From Candidula unifasciata (lineage: Eukaryota > Mollusca > Gastropoda > Stylommatophora > Geomitridae), in contig CAJHNH020008553.1 of the NCBI GenBank assembly GCA_905116865.2, forward strand, positions 187,501 through 251,500: a stretch of DNA of 64,000 nucleotides, in the 5' to 3' direction. The position numbers and the translations under genes were made by a program. Numbering within the stretch: position 1 is the stretch's first letter; each line of letters starts with the position of its first letter. Of this stretch, positions 20,301 to 32,759 are shown in pieces. The notes under the pieces are model-generated. The model worked only from the letters and a program-made list of their open reading frames with translations. It ran no database searches and was not told the origin of the DNA.

Positions 20301-21400
20301 CTGTTATACAGGCAGAGTACAAATAACATCCCAACGACAGTACTGACACTGGACTCGCCTTACATTTTACCTAAACGTATGAACATACCTTGGAAATACA
20401 GAGCTGTGGCTTTCCCTTACCCTCCACATAAAAATTCTGCAGTTGAATCCCGGAAGTTATAGTGGCGATTCGTATCATCATCCTGAAGTGCTTTGCCGAC
20501 TGCCGTGGGAAATGACGGCTTGACAATTTACGATCTTCAGAAGCATGTACCAGTTCGTCTACTGTTATTTTTTCCATGGCAAAAGGCTAATAAGAATCGT
20601 CTCACATTGTCTCCATTTATTACCCCCCCCCCCCCCCAATCTTTCTAGTCGTTTATAATTTTGTTCCGGTCACCTTTCCAGATCAGATCTTTTGATCCCC
20701 AAAACATGACCACACACACACACACAAACAAATGACTTTTATTGGTGATTAGGTTTACATCAGTGCCTCAGCTCTTTCAAAAGCTCTTTTAAAACAACTC
20801 GGTTGCTGCTCAAAGAATTTATCTTAAAAAAAAAACTTTTTTTAAAACCATTTTGTCACCTCCTTCAGTGTTTGACACCCAGTGCGGCCCGCACCTCCTT
20901 TTCTACAACAGTGCCTCCCTTCCCTCTTTTGTTTCCTCCTTATGTTCTGTTGTTTCCTTGTATGTGTAAAAACTATTCACGGTTTTTGTGTTCACTAAAA
21001 ACGATCTACACAGCGTTTCCTGTTTTGCCTGTCGTCTATTGTTAAACAGGGCATTGTGTCAACCTGATTTTAAACTGAATAAATTTTACAATAAAATTAT
21101 CTGCAGTTTTGGTTCATGAGCAGAAATCGACACTTAGAGGGGCGGGCCACACATAGAACTGACGCTTCTCTGTAGGGAACAGGAAGTCCCTTAATCCCAA
21201 AAACATGGCAGCCGTCACGTGACACAGCTTGTCCATTAGGCGTGGAAATCGTGGACTGGAATTGGTTATCGAGTACCAGGAGAAGGTTGGGCCCGGGTGG
21301 CTGTTGGAATATGAGATGTGACCAAGCGTGATAAGGACGCCATGATAGAGTTCTAACAATGTGTTTAGGCTGAGGTTAGTGTGTGACCCCCGGGAGGTAT
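20301..21400. other. No supported gene
   Basis: Contains a poly-C run near 20,622, a short CA run near 20,711 and otherwise unclassified sequence. Open frames are short and show no recognised domain. Confidence 0.4.
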
Positions 21401-21404
21401 CAAG

Positions 21405-21560
21405 AAAAGATATAAACCCGAACGAAAAATATATTAGCAAGCTTCACAATATAACAAATACAAACAAAACGTGAACGTTGCGGCTTTTGAGCCTTCATCA
21501 GCACACACAAAATAAACAATACTACATAGATACAAAAAATCACTTAGCTGGTATCACGAT
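21405..21560 (+). repeat. Dispersed repeat F
   Basis: GAAAAGATATAAACCCGAAC, TTAGCAAGCTTCACAATATA and GAGCCTTCATCAGCACACA recur at 42,080-42,230 and 50,490-50,570. No class assigned. Confidence 0.6.
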
Positions 21561-21779
21561 GCGGCCAGGTCGGTTGTTATTCAGCAGAATGACTGCACGT
21601 ATCAGCTGGGGGAATAAATACACCCCCCCCCCTCTTTTTTGTTTTTTGTTTTTTGTTTTTGTTTTTTTGACTGGAGTATCAGGAGCCATAACTGAGATGT
21701 AGAGGTTGAAACTGTGAGGGCAGTTAAATCCCCTGGAAGTTTAAATGTAACTGTGTTGGCAATTCATTCCGGAAGGCGT

Positions 21780-22060
21780 CAAACGTTTGTTTGGTTCAGT
21801 TTTGACGCTGAGGTTGGGTAAAGTTTTGGATACTGATATTTTTTGACACTGAGATAGGAGGAAATTTTAACTATACGTTTGGGTAAAGCTTCAAAGCTTA
21901 CTCCACGCTGAGGTTGGGTGAAGTCTGACTCTGTGATTGACTGAAGTTTTGACACTTAAAGTATGGTCTTGTTTTGACGATGAGGATATGTCTTTTCAAG
22001 CTAAGGTGGGGTGAAGTTTTGACGCTTAGGTGGGGAGAAGTTTTGACAAGGCTGGTGAAG
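21780..22060 (+). repeat. Degenerate minisatellite (GAAGTTTTGAC units)
   Basis: Repeats of (A)AGTTTTGACRCT followed by GAGGTTGGGT, spaced roughly 25-35 bp apart and heavily diverged. Confidence 0.65.
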
Positions 22061-22192
22061 TTTAACGTTGCATAGCTTGGAGCGAAATGCGGACCAAAGC
22101 AATTTGCGGATGGATACATTCGGCAAACTTAACATGAAAAATTTAGGCTCTCGGAATAGAGTGGAAGGTAGTGAGAGTGGAAGGTAGAGTTG

Positions 22193-22553
<361 letters not shown>

Positions 22554-22917
22554 TGAGAAGCTCGAACGATACGATCGAACGAAATATACACTTGCTATCA
22601 AATGTAACTAATATAATCTCTGCTACTATTCCACGGTTAATCGATCTGAAAACCCGTTGTGATATTGTCAGAGCATGTCATAGCAGTTCCCTGCGCTAGG
22701 CAACTCCTTAGATATTTCCCTTTGCGTCTTCCTTCCTTTCTTCGCTTTCCTTCGCGCACATATTTTCTTAACTAATTAAATTCTTCTTTTGTTCCAAATG
22801 CATTCTTCTTAAGCGTCCTCTAGCTCGCGTAAGAGTATCTTCTTGAATATAGTGACTGTTGTGGTAATTGTTTTGCTGAAAGTTTTAATGAAGTACCTAT
22901 ATCAGTTTATCTGCGTT

Positions 22918-23080
22918 TCTTACTCTTTACATCTTCTGTTACTGCCACCAAGATACCCATTCCCGTTGCTTTTCTGCTTTTCTTGCTCTTTACATCTTGT
23001 ATTACTGCCACCAAGATACCCATACCCGTTGCTTCTCGACGTTTCTTGCTCTTTACATCTTCTGTTACTGCTTCGAGCGT
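22918..23080 (+). repeat. 63-bp tandem repeat, 2.5 units
   Basis: TCTTRCTCTTTACATCTT begins at 22,918, 22,981 and 23,044. Units include CTGCCACCAAGATACCCAT and CCGTTGCTT. Confidence 0.85.
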
Positions 23081-23690
23081 TGAGAGAGATATAAGGTATT
23101 GGTTCTTGCTCACCTGACCGCCTTGGTCGTACACACATCGTGCTGTTATAGAGTTTCTCTATCTGTCCATGTGTTTTTGGTCCACCTCTGCTTTTGCTGA
23201 GGGATTGACGCAACGGTAAAAATATGTATTTGTATCTGTATGTGTGGGGGTGAGGGGGTAAGTGTGACGCTTACAAGCTTCAGCAACCTGAAGACCAGTT
23301 CCTCTGGCTCAGTCAAATAGTCTTGCAAGGAATGTATGAACAATTAAGACCATGACACTGGAGCCTTGGCGGAACCAATTCTGCTGCTCTTTTTTATTTA
23401 TTTTTTTTCACCTTGTTTTTTTTTTTTTTTTTTAATTTATTCTCGAGAGATCAAGAGTGTCGGCTATCGAACCGTCTGAACTGATCGGGTTGACTTATTG
23501 ATCGTTTCTCTAGCGATTGGCTAGCGTGTGTCACATGACTGATTCAAATCTGAATCAATATTACAGGATCTTTGTGTCCCCGACTCTTTTGCGTTGAGCT
23601 CCTGAGAATTTCAATTGCATGCGCCTGCGGTCCTATCTTAACCCTTTCAGTCACCGGCAGTTGCGTTATCGTTTACTTGCATTATCAAGG
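23081..23690. other. No recognised feature
   Basis: Unclassified sequence with a T-rich run near 23,395-23,435. Confidence 0.45.
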
Positions 23691-23699
23691 TCAGTTATT

Positions 23700-24500
23700 A
23701 CTTTAACGCAGACCCATTCTATACAAAGTAGCTACTTAAACCCACTCTGTACAAAGTGGCTACTTTAACCCACTCTGTACAAAGTATTTACTTTAAGCCA
23801 TTCTGTACAACGTAGTTTCTTTAACCCCTTCTGTACAAAGTGGCTACTTTAACCCACTCTGTACAAAGTGGCTGCTTTAACCCAGTCTGTACAAAGTGGC
23901 TACTTTAACCCACTCTGTACAAAGTATTTACTTTAAGCCACTCTGTACAACGTAGTTTCTTTAACCCATTCTGTACAAAGTATTTACTTCAGCCCACTCT
24001 AAACAAAGTAGTTACTTTAACCCATTCTATACAAAGTAGCTACTTAAACCCACTCTGTACAAAGTGGCTACTTTAACCCACTCTGTACAAAAGTATTTAC
24101 TATAAGCCACTATGTACAAAGTAGTTACTTTAACCCATTCTGTACAAAGTATTTATTTCAGCCCACTCTGTACAAGTAGTTACTTTAACCCACCCTGTAC
24201 AAAGTATTTAATTCAGCCCACTTTGTACAAAGTAGTTACTTTAACCCACTCTGTACAAAGTATTTACTTTAACCCACTCTGTACAAAGTAGTTACTTTAG
24301 CCCAATCTGTACAAAGTAGTTACTTTAACCCACTCTTTACAAAGTAGCTACTTTAACCCACTCTGTACAAAGTAGCTACTTTAACCCACTCTGTACAAAG
24401 TAACTTCAGCCCAATCTGTACAAAGTAGTTACTTTAACCCACTCTGTTCAAAGTAGCTACTTTAACCCACTCTGTACAAAGTAGCTACTTAAATCCATTC
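23700..24500 (+). repeat. 28-bp minisatellite, about 28 units
   Basis: Consensus parts CTACTTTAACCCACTCTGTA and CAAAGTRG. Units vary in GTGGCT, GTAGTT, GTAGCT and GTATTT endings; several have 1-bp indels. Confidence 0.9.
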
Positions 24501-24619
24501 TGTCCAACTTATTTTAAACCGGTCGTGACTGCAATGTGTTCCCTGCGTAGTAACCGCCATCTGCTTGTTGTTCCGTGAAACAGATGGCCCAGTTCAGTCA
24601 TTCAACACACTGCTAAACA

Positions 24620-24956
24620 TCAGCCCAGTTCATTCATTCAACACACTGCTATACATAAGCCCAGTTCATATAGGCTTATTGCCATGTAAGGCAATTTAAT
24701 CTAAACCTATTGTTATACAAGCCCACATTATCTAAACTTATTATGTCGGCCGACCTTAGGTAAACATAACGTTATATAAGCCCATTTTGATTTAAAACAG
24801 ATTTTTATATAAGCCCATATAATCTAAATATTGTGTTATAAACCGGCATTATGAGAACCTATTGATAAGCCCTGTTATATAAGCCCACATAATCTAGTGT
24901 TATTTGAGACCACTTTATCTAAAGCTATTGTTATTTGAGCCCATTTAATCTAAACC
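24620..24956 (+). repeat. Degenerate minisatellite, left part (ATAAGCCCA...ATCTAAACC)
   Basis: Loose units of TTATATAAGCCCAC then ATAATCTAAACCTATTG, spaced about 35-40 bp. The array resumes on the far side of the LINE, so the LINE interrupts it. Confidence 0.8.
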
Positions 24957-26726
24957 ATATGATTATTTAATGCAATTACTGCTTAACACTAGAAGTAAAT
25001 CCTATTCTGATCCGCTGGATTGCTGCGGTCCTGTTCCAGAGAAAGATTGTACTAAGATGTGGTAGCTGGTCCTCAGAACCGCAAACGATATGTCCAGGCT
25101 TGCCACAGGGATCACCGCTATCACCAGTCTTATTCAACGTTTATACGGTGATGATCACTGGGCAGCAGTTGAATGGAAAGGGAAGGACTTTTTCATTTGC
25201 TGGTGACATTTTGATTTATCGACGAGGGCGTGATAGACAGGAGATCGCTAGCACAATGCACAAAGGACTCCATCGAATTGCCGCCTGGTGTGATGGTTCC
25301 AATGCCTAAGTCAATCCTTCGAAGGCATCAGTGTCATGGTTCTCTTTGAGCAATCACATTGTCAAGTCGGACTTACCAGAGGTGAAAATGCGTGATAATG
25401 TATTGATCAGAACCAACGTTATGACGTTTCTCGGGGTGAGGTTCGATCGCAGCTTGTCATTCAGGGAACACGTTGACCATGTGATAACAAAAGCACGCAA
25501 AGGTCTATTTGCAATGAGGATTATGGCTGCTTCCAATATTGAGCAAAGACTACTAATACTTCTATTCTACGGTCTGGTCCTTTCCCCCATTGAATACGCT
25601 CTGGCCATCCTCACTGTCAGTGCTACCCAGATTGAACGACTCGAAAAGGTGCAAAATGAAGCCATGCGCATTATTTTGGGATGTACAAGAGACACATCCT
25701 GTGGAGCAATGAGGTATCTACTTGACTTTCCAACAATGAACCAAAGGATCAGGATGTGGAGGGCTCGGGCATACCTCAAAATATGTGCTGATAAGAAGCA
25801 CCCACTGCATCAAGCGCTTTTTAGTGAAAAGGGCGACAGACTGAAGAGGGGGAAATCGTGGCTAGGTCGGGCAGAAGATGTTATTAGGCAAATATGCAGC
25901 CTAACCGACATCATACCTGGTGCAGATTGGATACCTGTGCCTCAGGCGTTTATTTGTACATTTTCCTGTATTGTCACACTCAACAGGCGATGTAGAGAAG
26001 AGAATCCTGTTGCTGTTAATGCAGAGGTCAACGCTCTCATCGGTGAAAATTCAGACGAAGCAGATGCAATAATCTATACAGACGGATCCGTTATACGCCA
26101 AAGAAGAAGCGCTTGGGCATTTACAGCACGCTCAACGGGCAGAACAGTCAAAGAAGCCAACGGCGCCTTCTCCATGGCAACCAGCAGCATGACGATAGAG
26201 GTGATGGCAGTGACGCAAGCGTTTGCCTGGCTTGAAACACAAAAATACACCCGCGCATGTATACTCAGTGATTCAATTAATATGATCCGGAGGGTTCAGG
26301 CAAGTTCAGTGCGAAGACAATGGCTTGAATCATTACAGAAGTCCACTGTGCGTGGAGTCACATTTATTTTTGCTCCGGGACACGCAGGCGTCGATGGAAA
26401 TGAAAGAGCTGCCAGGTTGGCTGGATCCGCTATCACTACCGACGGTCAGCCTATGGATCATGCTGATATTATCAATGCCCTCAGAGAAATGGGAAGGATA
26501 GAGGACTTTGGTGGCAGTGAATCCACATCACTCGCCAGAATGGCAGACTTGGCAATTAAGATCGGCACAGCAAAAAACGAGACGCACACCAGACACGCCA
26601 GAAGACCTGTTAATCAACATAGAACTGGTACTATTAGCCATCGCACGTTGGGGTTCATACTGAGGGGAGGATCTGAGCACCTATGGACATGTCCGGAGTG
26701 CAATGAGGATAACCCAACTAACTAAC
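24957..26726 (+). mobile_element. 5'-truncated RNase H-bearing LINE
   Basis: The element ends in an (AACT)n tail overlapping its own stop codon. TAATCTAAACC flanks it (24,946-24,956 and 26,727-26,737), a candidate 11-bp target duplication, with the caveat that the host minisatellite units contain the same string. It has the RT palm, connection, RNase H and C-terminal Cys region. Elements combining RT and RNase H without LTRs belong to the I-like lineages; exact clade not resolved. Confidence 0.85.
25001..26725 (+). pseudogene. LINE polyprotein: RT palm, RNase H, C-terminal CPEC motif
   Basis: One frame, broken by a single TAA (25,307-25,309). Order: NPILIRWIAAVLF, LPQGSPLSPVLFNVYT (RT motif B), FSFAGDILIY (motif C), NVMTFLGVRFDRSLSFREHV, RLEKVQNEAMRIILGC, IIYTDGSV (RNase H first Asp, 26,081-26,083), SMTIEVMAVTQAF (Glu), CILSDSINMIRRV (third Asp), FAPGHAGVDGNERAARLAG (His at 26,381-26,383), NQHRTGTISHRTLGF, EHLWTCPECNEDN. 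Two active sites look dead: motif C has Gly for the first Asp (GGT at 25,202-25,204), and the last RNase H Asp of NERADRLAG is Ala (GCC at 26,411-26,413). Confidence 0.9.
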
Positions 26727-26940
26727 TAATCTAAACCTGTTATTTAAGCCCACTTTAACTAAAACCTATTGTAATACACGCCTATATCATCTAAAACCGG
26801 TTGTTTTATAAGCCCTCAGATCTAAAACCTACTGCCATATAAGCCTTTGTGATCGAGAACCTACTGTTTAATTAGCCCACATTATCGAAAGCCTATTGTC
26901 ATATAAGCCTATATTATCTAAAACGTAGTTCTATGTTTGC
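26727..26940 (+). repeat. Degenerate minisatellite, right part
   Basis: Continuation of the TTATTTAAGCCCAC / ATCTAAAACCTATTG units interrupted by the LINE. Confidence 0.75.
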
Positions 26941-26999
26941 CACTTTATCCCGGTGACTGTTGCTGCCTGTGGCTAAGGTGTTTGTTAATTTCGTGATCC

Positions 27000-27311
27000 T
27001 CGGGTATTAGATCTTCAGGTATTAGATCTTCAGGTATTAGATCCTCAGGTATTAGATCTTCAGGTATTAGATCTTCGGGTACTAGATCTTCGGGTATTAG
27101 ATCTTCCGGTAATAGATCTTCCGGTATTAGATCTTCGGGTACTAGATCTTCAGGTATTAGATCCTCGGGTACTAGATCCTCGGGTACTTGATCCTCGGGT
27201 ACTAGATCCTCGGGTACTAGATCCTCGGGTACTAGATCCTCGGGTACTAGATCCTCGGGTACTAGATCCTCGGGTACTAGATCCTCGGGTACTAGATCCT
27301 CGGGTACTAGT
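27000..27311 (+). repeat. 15-bp minisatellite, about 21 units
   Basis: Consensus TCGGGTACTAGATCC on the right and TCAGGTATTAGATCT on the left, so two variant blocks with a mixed middle. On the minus strand it encodes Gly-Ser-Ser-Thr-Arg repeats by chance. Confidence 0.95.
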
Positions 27312-28145
27312 GTTCGATTTCCTCACAACACAGCGTGTCACAACACAGCGTGTCAGTCGCTCTTTTAATGACGAATGCAAAACATCCCTATGATAAACAG
27401 TAAATTTCTAAAGCAGTAAGCGATATGCGGCCGGTAGGCCACTCAGACATCACAAACCTGAAAGGGATATCTAACTGGGTTCTCAACAATTACAAGTGGA
27501 CCTGGATCCCTGCATTTGAATCTCAATACATCGATAACCCACTTCCGCTCCACACGTAAGTAACACCGGAAGCTCTGTCCCATAAATCATCAAAGCCGAT
27601 TTGACCAATCGCTGGAGGTCGACCCCACTGGTTATCTCCCTTGCAACTCAGCGGAAGCATCCAGCGCCATCAAGTGATGAATATTCCTCCGCGCAGACAA
27701 TTACAGATTGGTTATGCTTTTATATAAATTGATTTGCTATGAAAGCCGAATGCTTGTTTTAAATACTTGTAAACGGGAAGGCTTAAAACTGTCATAGTGG
27801 GTTGAAAGGCTGCTGTTTAACTTGCTAGGGCATTATAGGTATGGTATCAAGTTCTGTTTATCCTACCTAGCAGCCGCTATTAGTTTGATGTATGTTTTTC
27901 TGCTTTCAAGCCTCTACTTGTGCTGAGACAGACTGGTCTTCCTACTCCGTCCAACAGTCTACGCCTCTGTGATCATGTTTTTCTTCGTTTTCTTGCGTCT
28001 GTTCTCCGTTCGCGCTTCCATTCTCTTTTCGAGCATCCGTTCTGCGTCCACACGTTCTCACACCTATACACCCTTACGTCCACTATTTTGTAAGCTTCGC
28101 CCCAACATATAACACAGTTTAACTCCCCCCTCCCCCCCCCCCTTC
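27312..28145. other. No recognised feature
   Basis: Unclassified sequence, including CT-rich stretches near 27,900-28,140 and a poly-C run near 28,126-28,141. Confidence 0.45.
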
Positions 28146-28149
28146 CTGG

Positions 28150-28565
28150 CTGTCGTTAAGGGGCCCCTAATACAACCTAACGGTTGAACGGGGTTTCTGG
28201 GACCTGTGCCCGAGTAGTAGAGGCACTTTGTGTCACTGGGTGTTTATCGCTCATTGTGCGGTCTTAGTGTGGTTTTACTTCTTCGCGTTCACCAGCTGTA
28301 AACTCCGACAGAAAGTTCTGGTTGTTCTTCCACTTCTAGACTGCTGTCCTGTTCCAGAATCTGAGTGTTGCGTGTGCATCCGTTTTACAGATCTGACTCA
28401 TTTATATGCAGATTGCCGGTTACTTGCCTCTAAGGCAGATGCACTCCGACTGCCAAGAAAGCTTCTTAATTAGTCGACTCTTAGACATGCTTGTGGGTAG
28501 GCAGTGGTAGGCGGTCAGTCTTTTCTAGTTTTCTCTATAATAGGGCCCCGGAACCCCCAAGCAGG
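28150..28565 (+). repeat. Repeats D (3' part) and C in tandem
   Basis: D-type blocks (GGGTTTCTGGGACCT, CTTTGTGTCACTGGGTGTTT) lead into C-type blocks (CGCGTTCACCAGCTGTAAAC, CATCCGTTTTACAGATCTGA, TTAGTCGACTCTTAGACATG). It opens GGGGCCCCTAATA and closes TAATAGGGCCCC. The 30-bp satellite starts immediately after. Confidence 0.75.
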
Positions 28566-28566
28566 G

Positions 28567-31439
28567 TTCTCATGGTGTGTCCAATATAGCGCTGTCTTCT
28601 CATGGTATCCAATATAGCGCTGTCTTCTCATGGTATGTCTAATAAAGCGCTGTCTTCTCATGGTGTGTCTAATATAGCGCTGTCTTCTCACGGTGTGTCT
28701 AGTATAGCGCTGTCTTCTCACGGTGTGTCTAGTATAGCGCTGTCTTCTCATGGTGTGTCTAATATAGCGCTGTCTTCTCACGGTGTGTCTAGTATAGCGC
28801 TGTCTTCTCACGGTGTGTCTAGTATAGCGCTGTTTTCTCACGGTGTGTCTAGTATAGCGCTGTCTTCTCACGGTGTGTCTAGTATAGCGCTGTCTTCTCA
28901 TGGTGTGTCTAATATAGCGCTGTCTTCTCACGGTGTGTCTAGTATAGCGCTGTCTTCTCACGGTGTGTCTAGTATAGCGCTGTCTTCTCATGGTGTGTCT
29001 AATATAGCGCTGTCTTCTCACGGTGTGTCTAGTATAGCGCTGTCTTCTCATGGTGTGTCTAGTATAGCGCTGTCTTCTCACGGTGTGTCTAGTATAGCGC
29101 TGTCTTCTCATGGTGTGTCTAGTATAGGGCTGTCTTCTCATGATGTGTCCAATATAGCGCTGTCTTCTCATGGTGTGTCCAATATAGCGCTGTCTTCAAA
29201 TGATGTGTCTAGTAAAGCGCTGTTTTCTCATGATGTGTCCAATATAGCGCTGTCTTCTCATAATGTGTCTAGTAAAGCGCTGTTTTCTCATGATGTGTCT
29301 AGTAAAGCGCTGTCTTCTCATGATGTGTCTAGTAAAGCGCTGTCTTCTCATGATGTGTCTAGTAAGGCGCTGTCTTCTCATGATGTGTCTAGTAAAGCGC
29401 TGTCTTCTCATGATGTGTTTAGTAAAGCGCTGTCTTCTCATGATGTGTCTAGTAAAGCGCTGTCTTCTCATGATGTGTCTAGTAAAGCGCTGTCTTCTCA
29501 TGATGTGTCTAGTAAAGCGCTGTCTTCTCATGATGTGTCTAGTAAAGCGCTGTCTTCTCATGATGTGTCCAATATAGCGCTGTCTTCTCATGATGTGTCC
29601 AATATAGCGCTGTCTTCTCATAATGTCTCTAGTAAAGCGCTGTCTTCTCATGATGTGTCTAGTAAAGCGCTGTCTTCTCATGATGTGTCTAGTAAAGCGC
29701 TGTCTTCTCATGATGTGTCTAGTAAAGCGCTGTCTTCTCATGATGTGTCTAGTAAAGCGCTGTCTTCTCATGATGTGTCTAGTAAAGCGCTGTCTTCTCA
29801 TGATGTGTCTAGTAAAGCGCTGTCTTCTCATGATGTGTCTAATAAAGCGCTGTCTTCTCATGATGTGTCTAATAAAGCGCTGTCTTCTCATGATGTGTCT
29901 AGTAAAGCGCTGTCTTCTCATGATGTGTCTAGTAAAACGCTGTCTTCTCATGATGTCTAGTAAAGTGCTGTCTTCTCATGATGTGTCTAGTAAAGCGCTG
30001 TCTTCTCATGATGTGTCCAGTATAGCGCTGTTTTCTCATAATGTGTCCAATATAGCGCTGTCTTCTCATGATGTGTCTGGTAAAGCGCTGTCTTCTTATG
30101 ATGTGTCCAATATAGCGCTGTCTTCTCATGATGTGTCCAATATAGCGCTGTCTTCTCATTGTGTATCCAATATAGCACTGTCTTCTGATTGTGTATCCAA
30201 TATAGCGCTGTCTTCTCATGATGTGTCTAGTAAAGCGCTGTCTTCTCATGATGTGTCTAGTAAAGCGCTGTCTTCTCATGATGTCTAGTAAAGCGCTGTC
30301 TTCTCATGATGTCTAGTAAAGCGCTGTCTTCTCATGATGTCTAGTAAAGCGCTGTCTTCTCATGATGTGTCTAGTAAAGCGCTGTCTTCTCATGATGTGT
30401 CTAGTAAAGCGCTGTCTTCTCATGATGTCTAGTAAAGCGCTGTCTTCTCATGATGTGTCTAGTAAAGCGCTGTCTTCTCATTGTGTATCCAATATAGCGC
30501 TGTCTTCTCACGGTGTGTCTAGTATAGCGCTGTCTTCTCATGGTGTGTCTAGTATAGCGCTGTCTTCTCATGGTGTGTCCAATATAGCGCTGTCTTCTCA
30601 TGATGTGTCTAGTAAAGCGCTGTCTTCTCATGATGTGTCCAATATAGCGCTGTCTTCTCATTGTGTATCCAATATAGCGATGTCTTCTCATTGTGTATCC
30701 AATATAGCGCTGTCTTCTCACGGTGTGTCGAATATAGCGCTGTCTTCTCATGATGTGTCTAGTATAGCGCTGTCTTCTCATGGTGTGTCTAGTAAAGCGC
30801 TGTCTTCTCATGATGTGTCTAGTAAAGCGCTGTCTTCTCATGGTGTGTCTAGTAAAGCGCTGTCTTCTCATGATGTGTCTAGTAAAGCGCTGTCTTCTCA
30901 TGATGTGTCTAGTAAAGCGCTGTCTTCTCATGATGTGTCTAGTAAAGCGCTGTCTTCTCATGATGTGTCTAGTAAAGCTCTGTCTTCTCATGATGTGTCT
31001 AGTAAAGCGCTGTGTTCTCATAATGTGTCTAGTAAAGCGCTGTCTTCTCATGATGTGTCTAGTAAAGCGCTGTCTTCTCATGATGTGTCCAATATAGCGC
31101 TGTCTTCTCATGATGTGTCCAATATAGCGCTGTCTTCTCATTGTGTATCCAATATAGCGCTGTCTTCTCATGATGTGTCTAGTAAAGCGCTGTCTTCTCA
31201 TGGTGTGTCCAATATAGCGCTGTCTTCTCATTGTGTATCCAATATAGCGCTGTCTTCTCATGGTGTGTCCAATAAAGCTCTGTCTTCTCATGATGTGTCC
31301 AATATAGCGCTGTCTTCTCATTGTGTATCCAATATAGCGCTGTCTTCGCATGATGTGTCTAGTAAAGCGCTGCCTTCTCATGGTGTGTCTAGTATAGATT
31401 TGTCTTCTCACGGTGTGTCTAGTATAGCGTTGTCTTCTC
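28567..31439 (+). repeat. 30-bp satellite array, about 96 units
   Basis: Landmarks GCGCTGTCTTCTCA then TGGTGTGTCTAGTATA. Main variants: TGGTGTGTCTAATATA, CGGTGTGTCTAGTATA, TGATGTGTCTAGTAAA and TTGTGTATCCAATATA, mostly in blocks. Most units are exactly 30 bp, so both strands have long open frames of 10-residue repeats, but 28-bp units (29,951 on, three near 30,281-30,360, one near 30,425) shift the frame. That argues against coding. Confidence 0.95.
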
Positions 31440-31819
31440 TGATTTGTAACTGGTAATACTAATGTTTGCCCTCATGAATGTTTCCAATTTTCTCTTTAAA
31501 GTTCTCCTGCATTTTTTTTTTTCCAAAGCATTTAACTGTCGTCCCATGTGTTGATTCCCAAACTGTCACTTGTATTTGTTAAAATAAAGAGCGCAGACAC
31601 CTTGTCTGGCAGTGCGACTGGAATGGGCCATCCATGGACAGGATGGGCATCATCAATGGCATACCAGAGAGTAAAAGCTGTGAGGCTTTCAGTGTCGTTG
31701 AAACTATTTTCAGCACGATAAATGCCTTTATAGCCTTAATGGCACACTTGGCCAGTAGTTTGAACGTACATTTATCACTTTCAATATTTCACAACTCTAG
31801 AGGGATATTCATTTTTATT

Positions 31820-31858
<39 letters not shown>

Positions 31859-32370
31859 GTAATAATAATTGATATAACGTCACTTTTATTGTACGTTAGA
31901 TTGAAATTTTCAATAAAAGAACTTTATATTGATATTTTCAGTGTAAATGAGATGGTATGACATTTTCAGTATAACAAGTATATATTGACCTGTAATTTCA
32001 AAATAACGATAATAGCTTTTATATTTTATGACACTTTGATAATTAACATTTCAATGTTAAAAACAAACACGAAGCGAGGATTAATCCAGATAATAAGCGG
32101 AATATTACAAGCCTAGGAAAACTCATTTCAACAAAACTGATAATTAATTGACAGAATTAGTTAATGGATTATTAATCACCACGAAACATTTCAAATGGAG
32201 CGTTTACTATCACGTCTCTCCCAGGACAAGCACGTGTGCTCGCGTCAAATAACGTTGTACCGTCTCCACAGTGACGGTTGTCTAATGTACCATTTGTGTT
32301 CTTTTTTTTTTTTCTTCTTTTTTTTTTTTCAAATCGCTAGTGGCGTTTAGGATGTAAAATACTACTAAGT
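31440..32370. other. Unclassified, AT-rich
   Basis: No gene supported. Contains an (AAT)n microsatellite at about 31,826-31,869. Confidence 0.5.
31826..31869 (+). repeat. (AAT)n microsatellite
   Basis: About 14 AAT units with one GT change. Confidence 0.95.
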
Positions 32371-32374
32371 CAGT

Positions 32375-32600
32375 GTAGGAAACACGATGTGCCCCTGCAA
32401 CTTGGCACCCACAAATGCTGAGCATGTGCTCCAATACTGTCAACTGTATGCTGACAACAGAGACGTGAACCTGGCCTGTTCCAACCACACTGAAGACAAA
32501 ACTGTATGGTACATGAGAGGATATGGATTGCACGATCGCTTTCATAAAGGCTACCGGCCTCCTGATATGTTTTCAGACAGACGCATCGAAAAAGAAGACT
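32375..32600 (+). pseudogene. LINE C-terminal Cys/His fragment
   Basis: Plus strand: CPCNLAPTNAEHVLQYCQLY, then NRDVNLACSNHTEDKTVWY. The C-x-C-x(9)-H-x(4)-C cluster matches the post-RNase H tail of LINEs (compare CTCGLAPETTDHILQD at 15.8 kb). What follows is not recognisable. It faces the minus-strand LINE fragment at 32,760. Confidence 0.6.
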
Positions 32601-32759
32601 AAGTATTTTTTTTTTCTCCTTTCTTTTGCCTGCAATAAGTTGTCTATATCAGCGTTTGTCTTTCATGTCACTTTCGCTGTCGTTTTTAGTTTCTTTAGTG
32701 GTCTGTAGTTAACTTTGCACTGTTATTTCTGGCCAAAAGGTTTGCTGTAATGTGTCATA

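Noticed and set aside
23700..24500. CRISPR-like regular repeat array (28-bp period)
   Set aside because: Repeats are directly abutting with no unique spacers, and the context is an animal genome full of LINEs and SINEs.
28602..31456. Open frames of 220-450 codons on both strands across the 30-bp array
   Set aside because: They arise because a 30-bp unit without stops stays open in several frames. Units of 28 bp shift the frame, variants do not favour one strand, and no start, splice or domain context exists.
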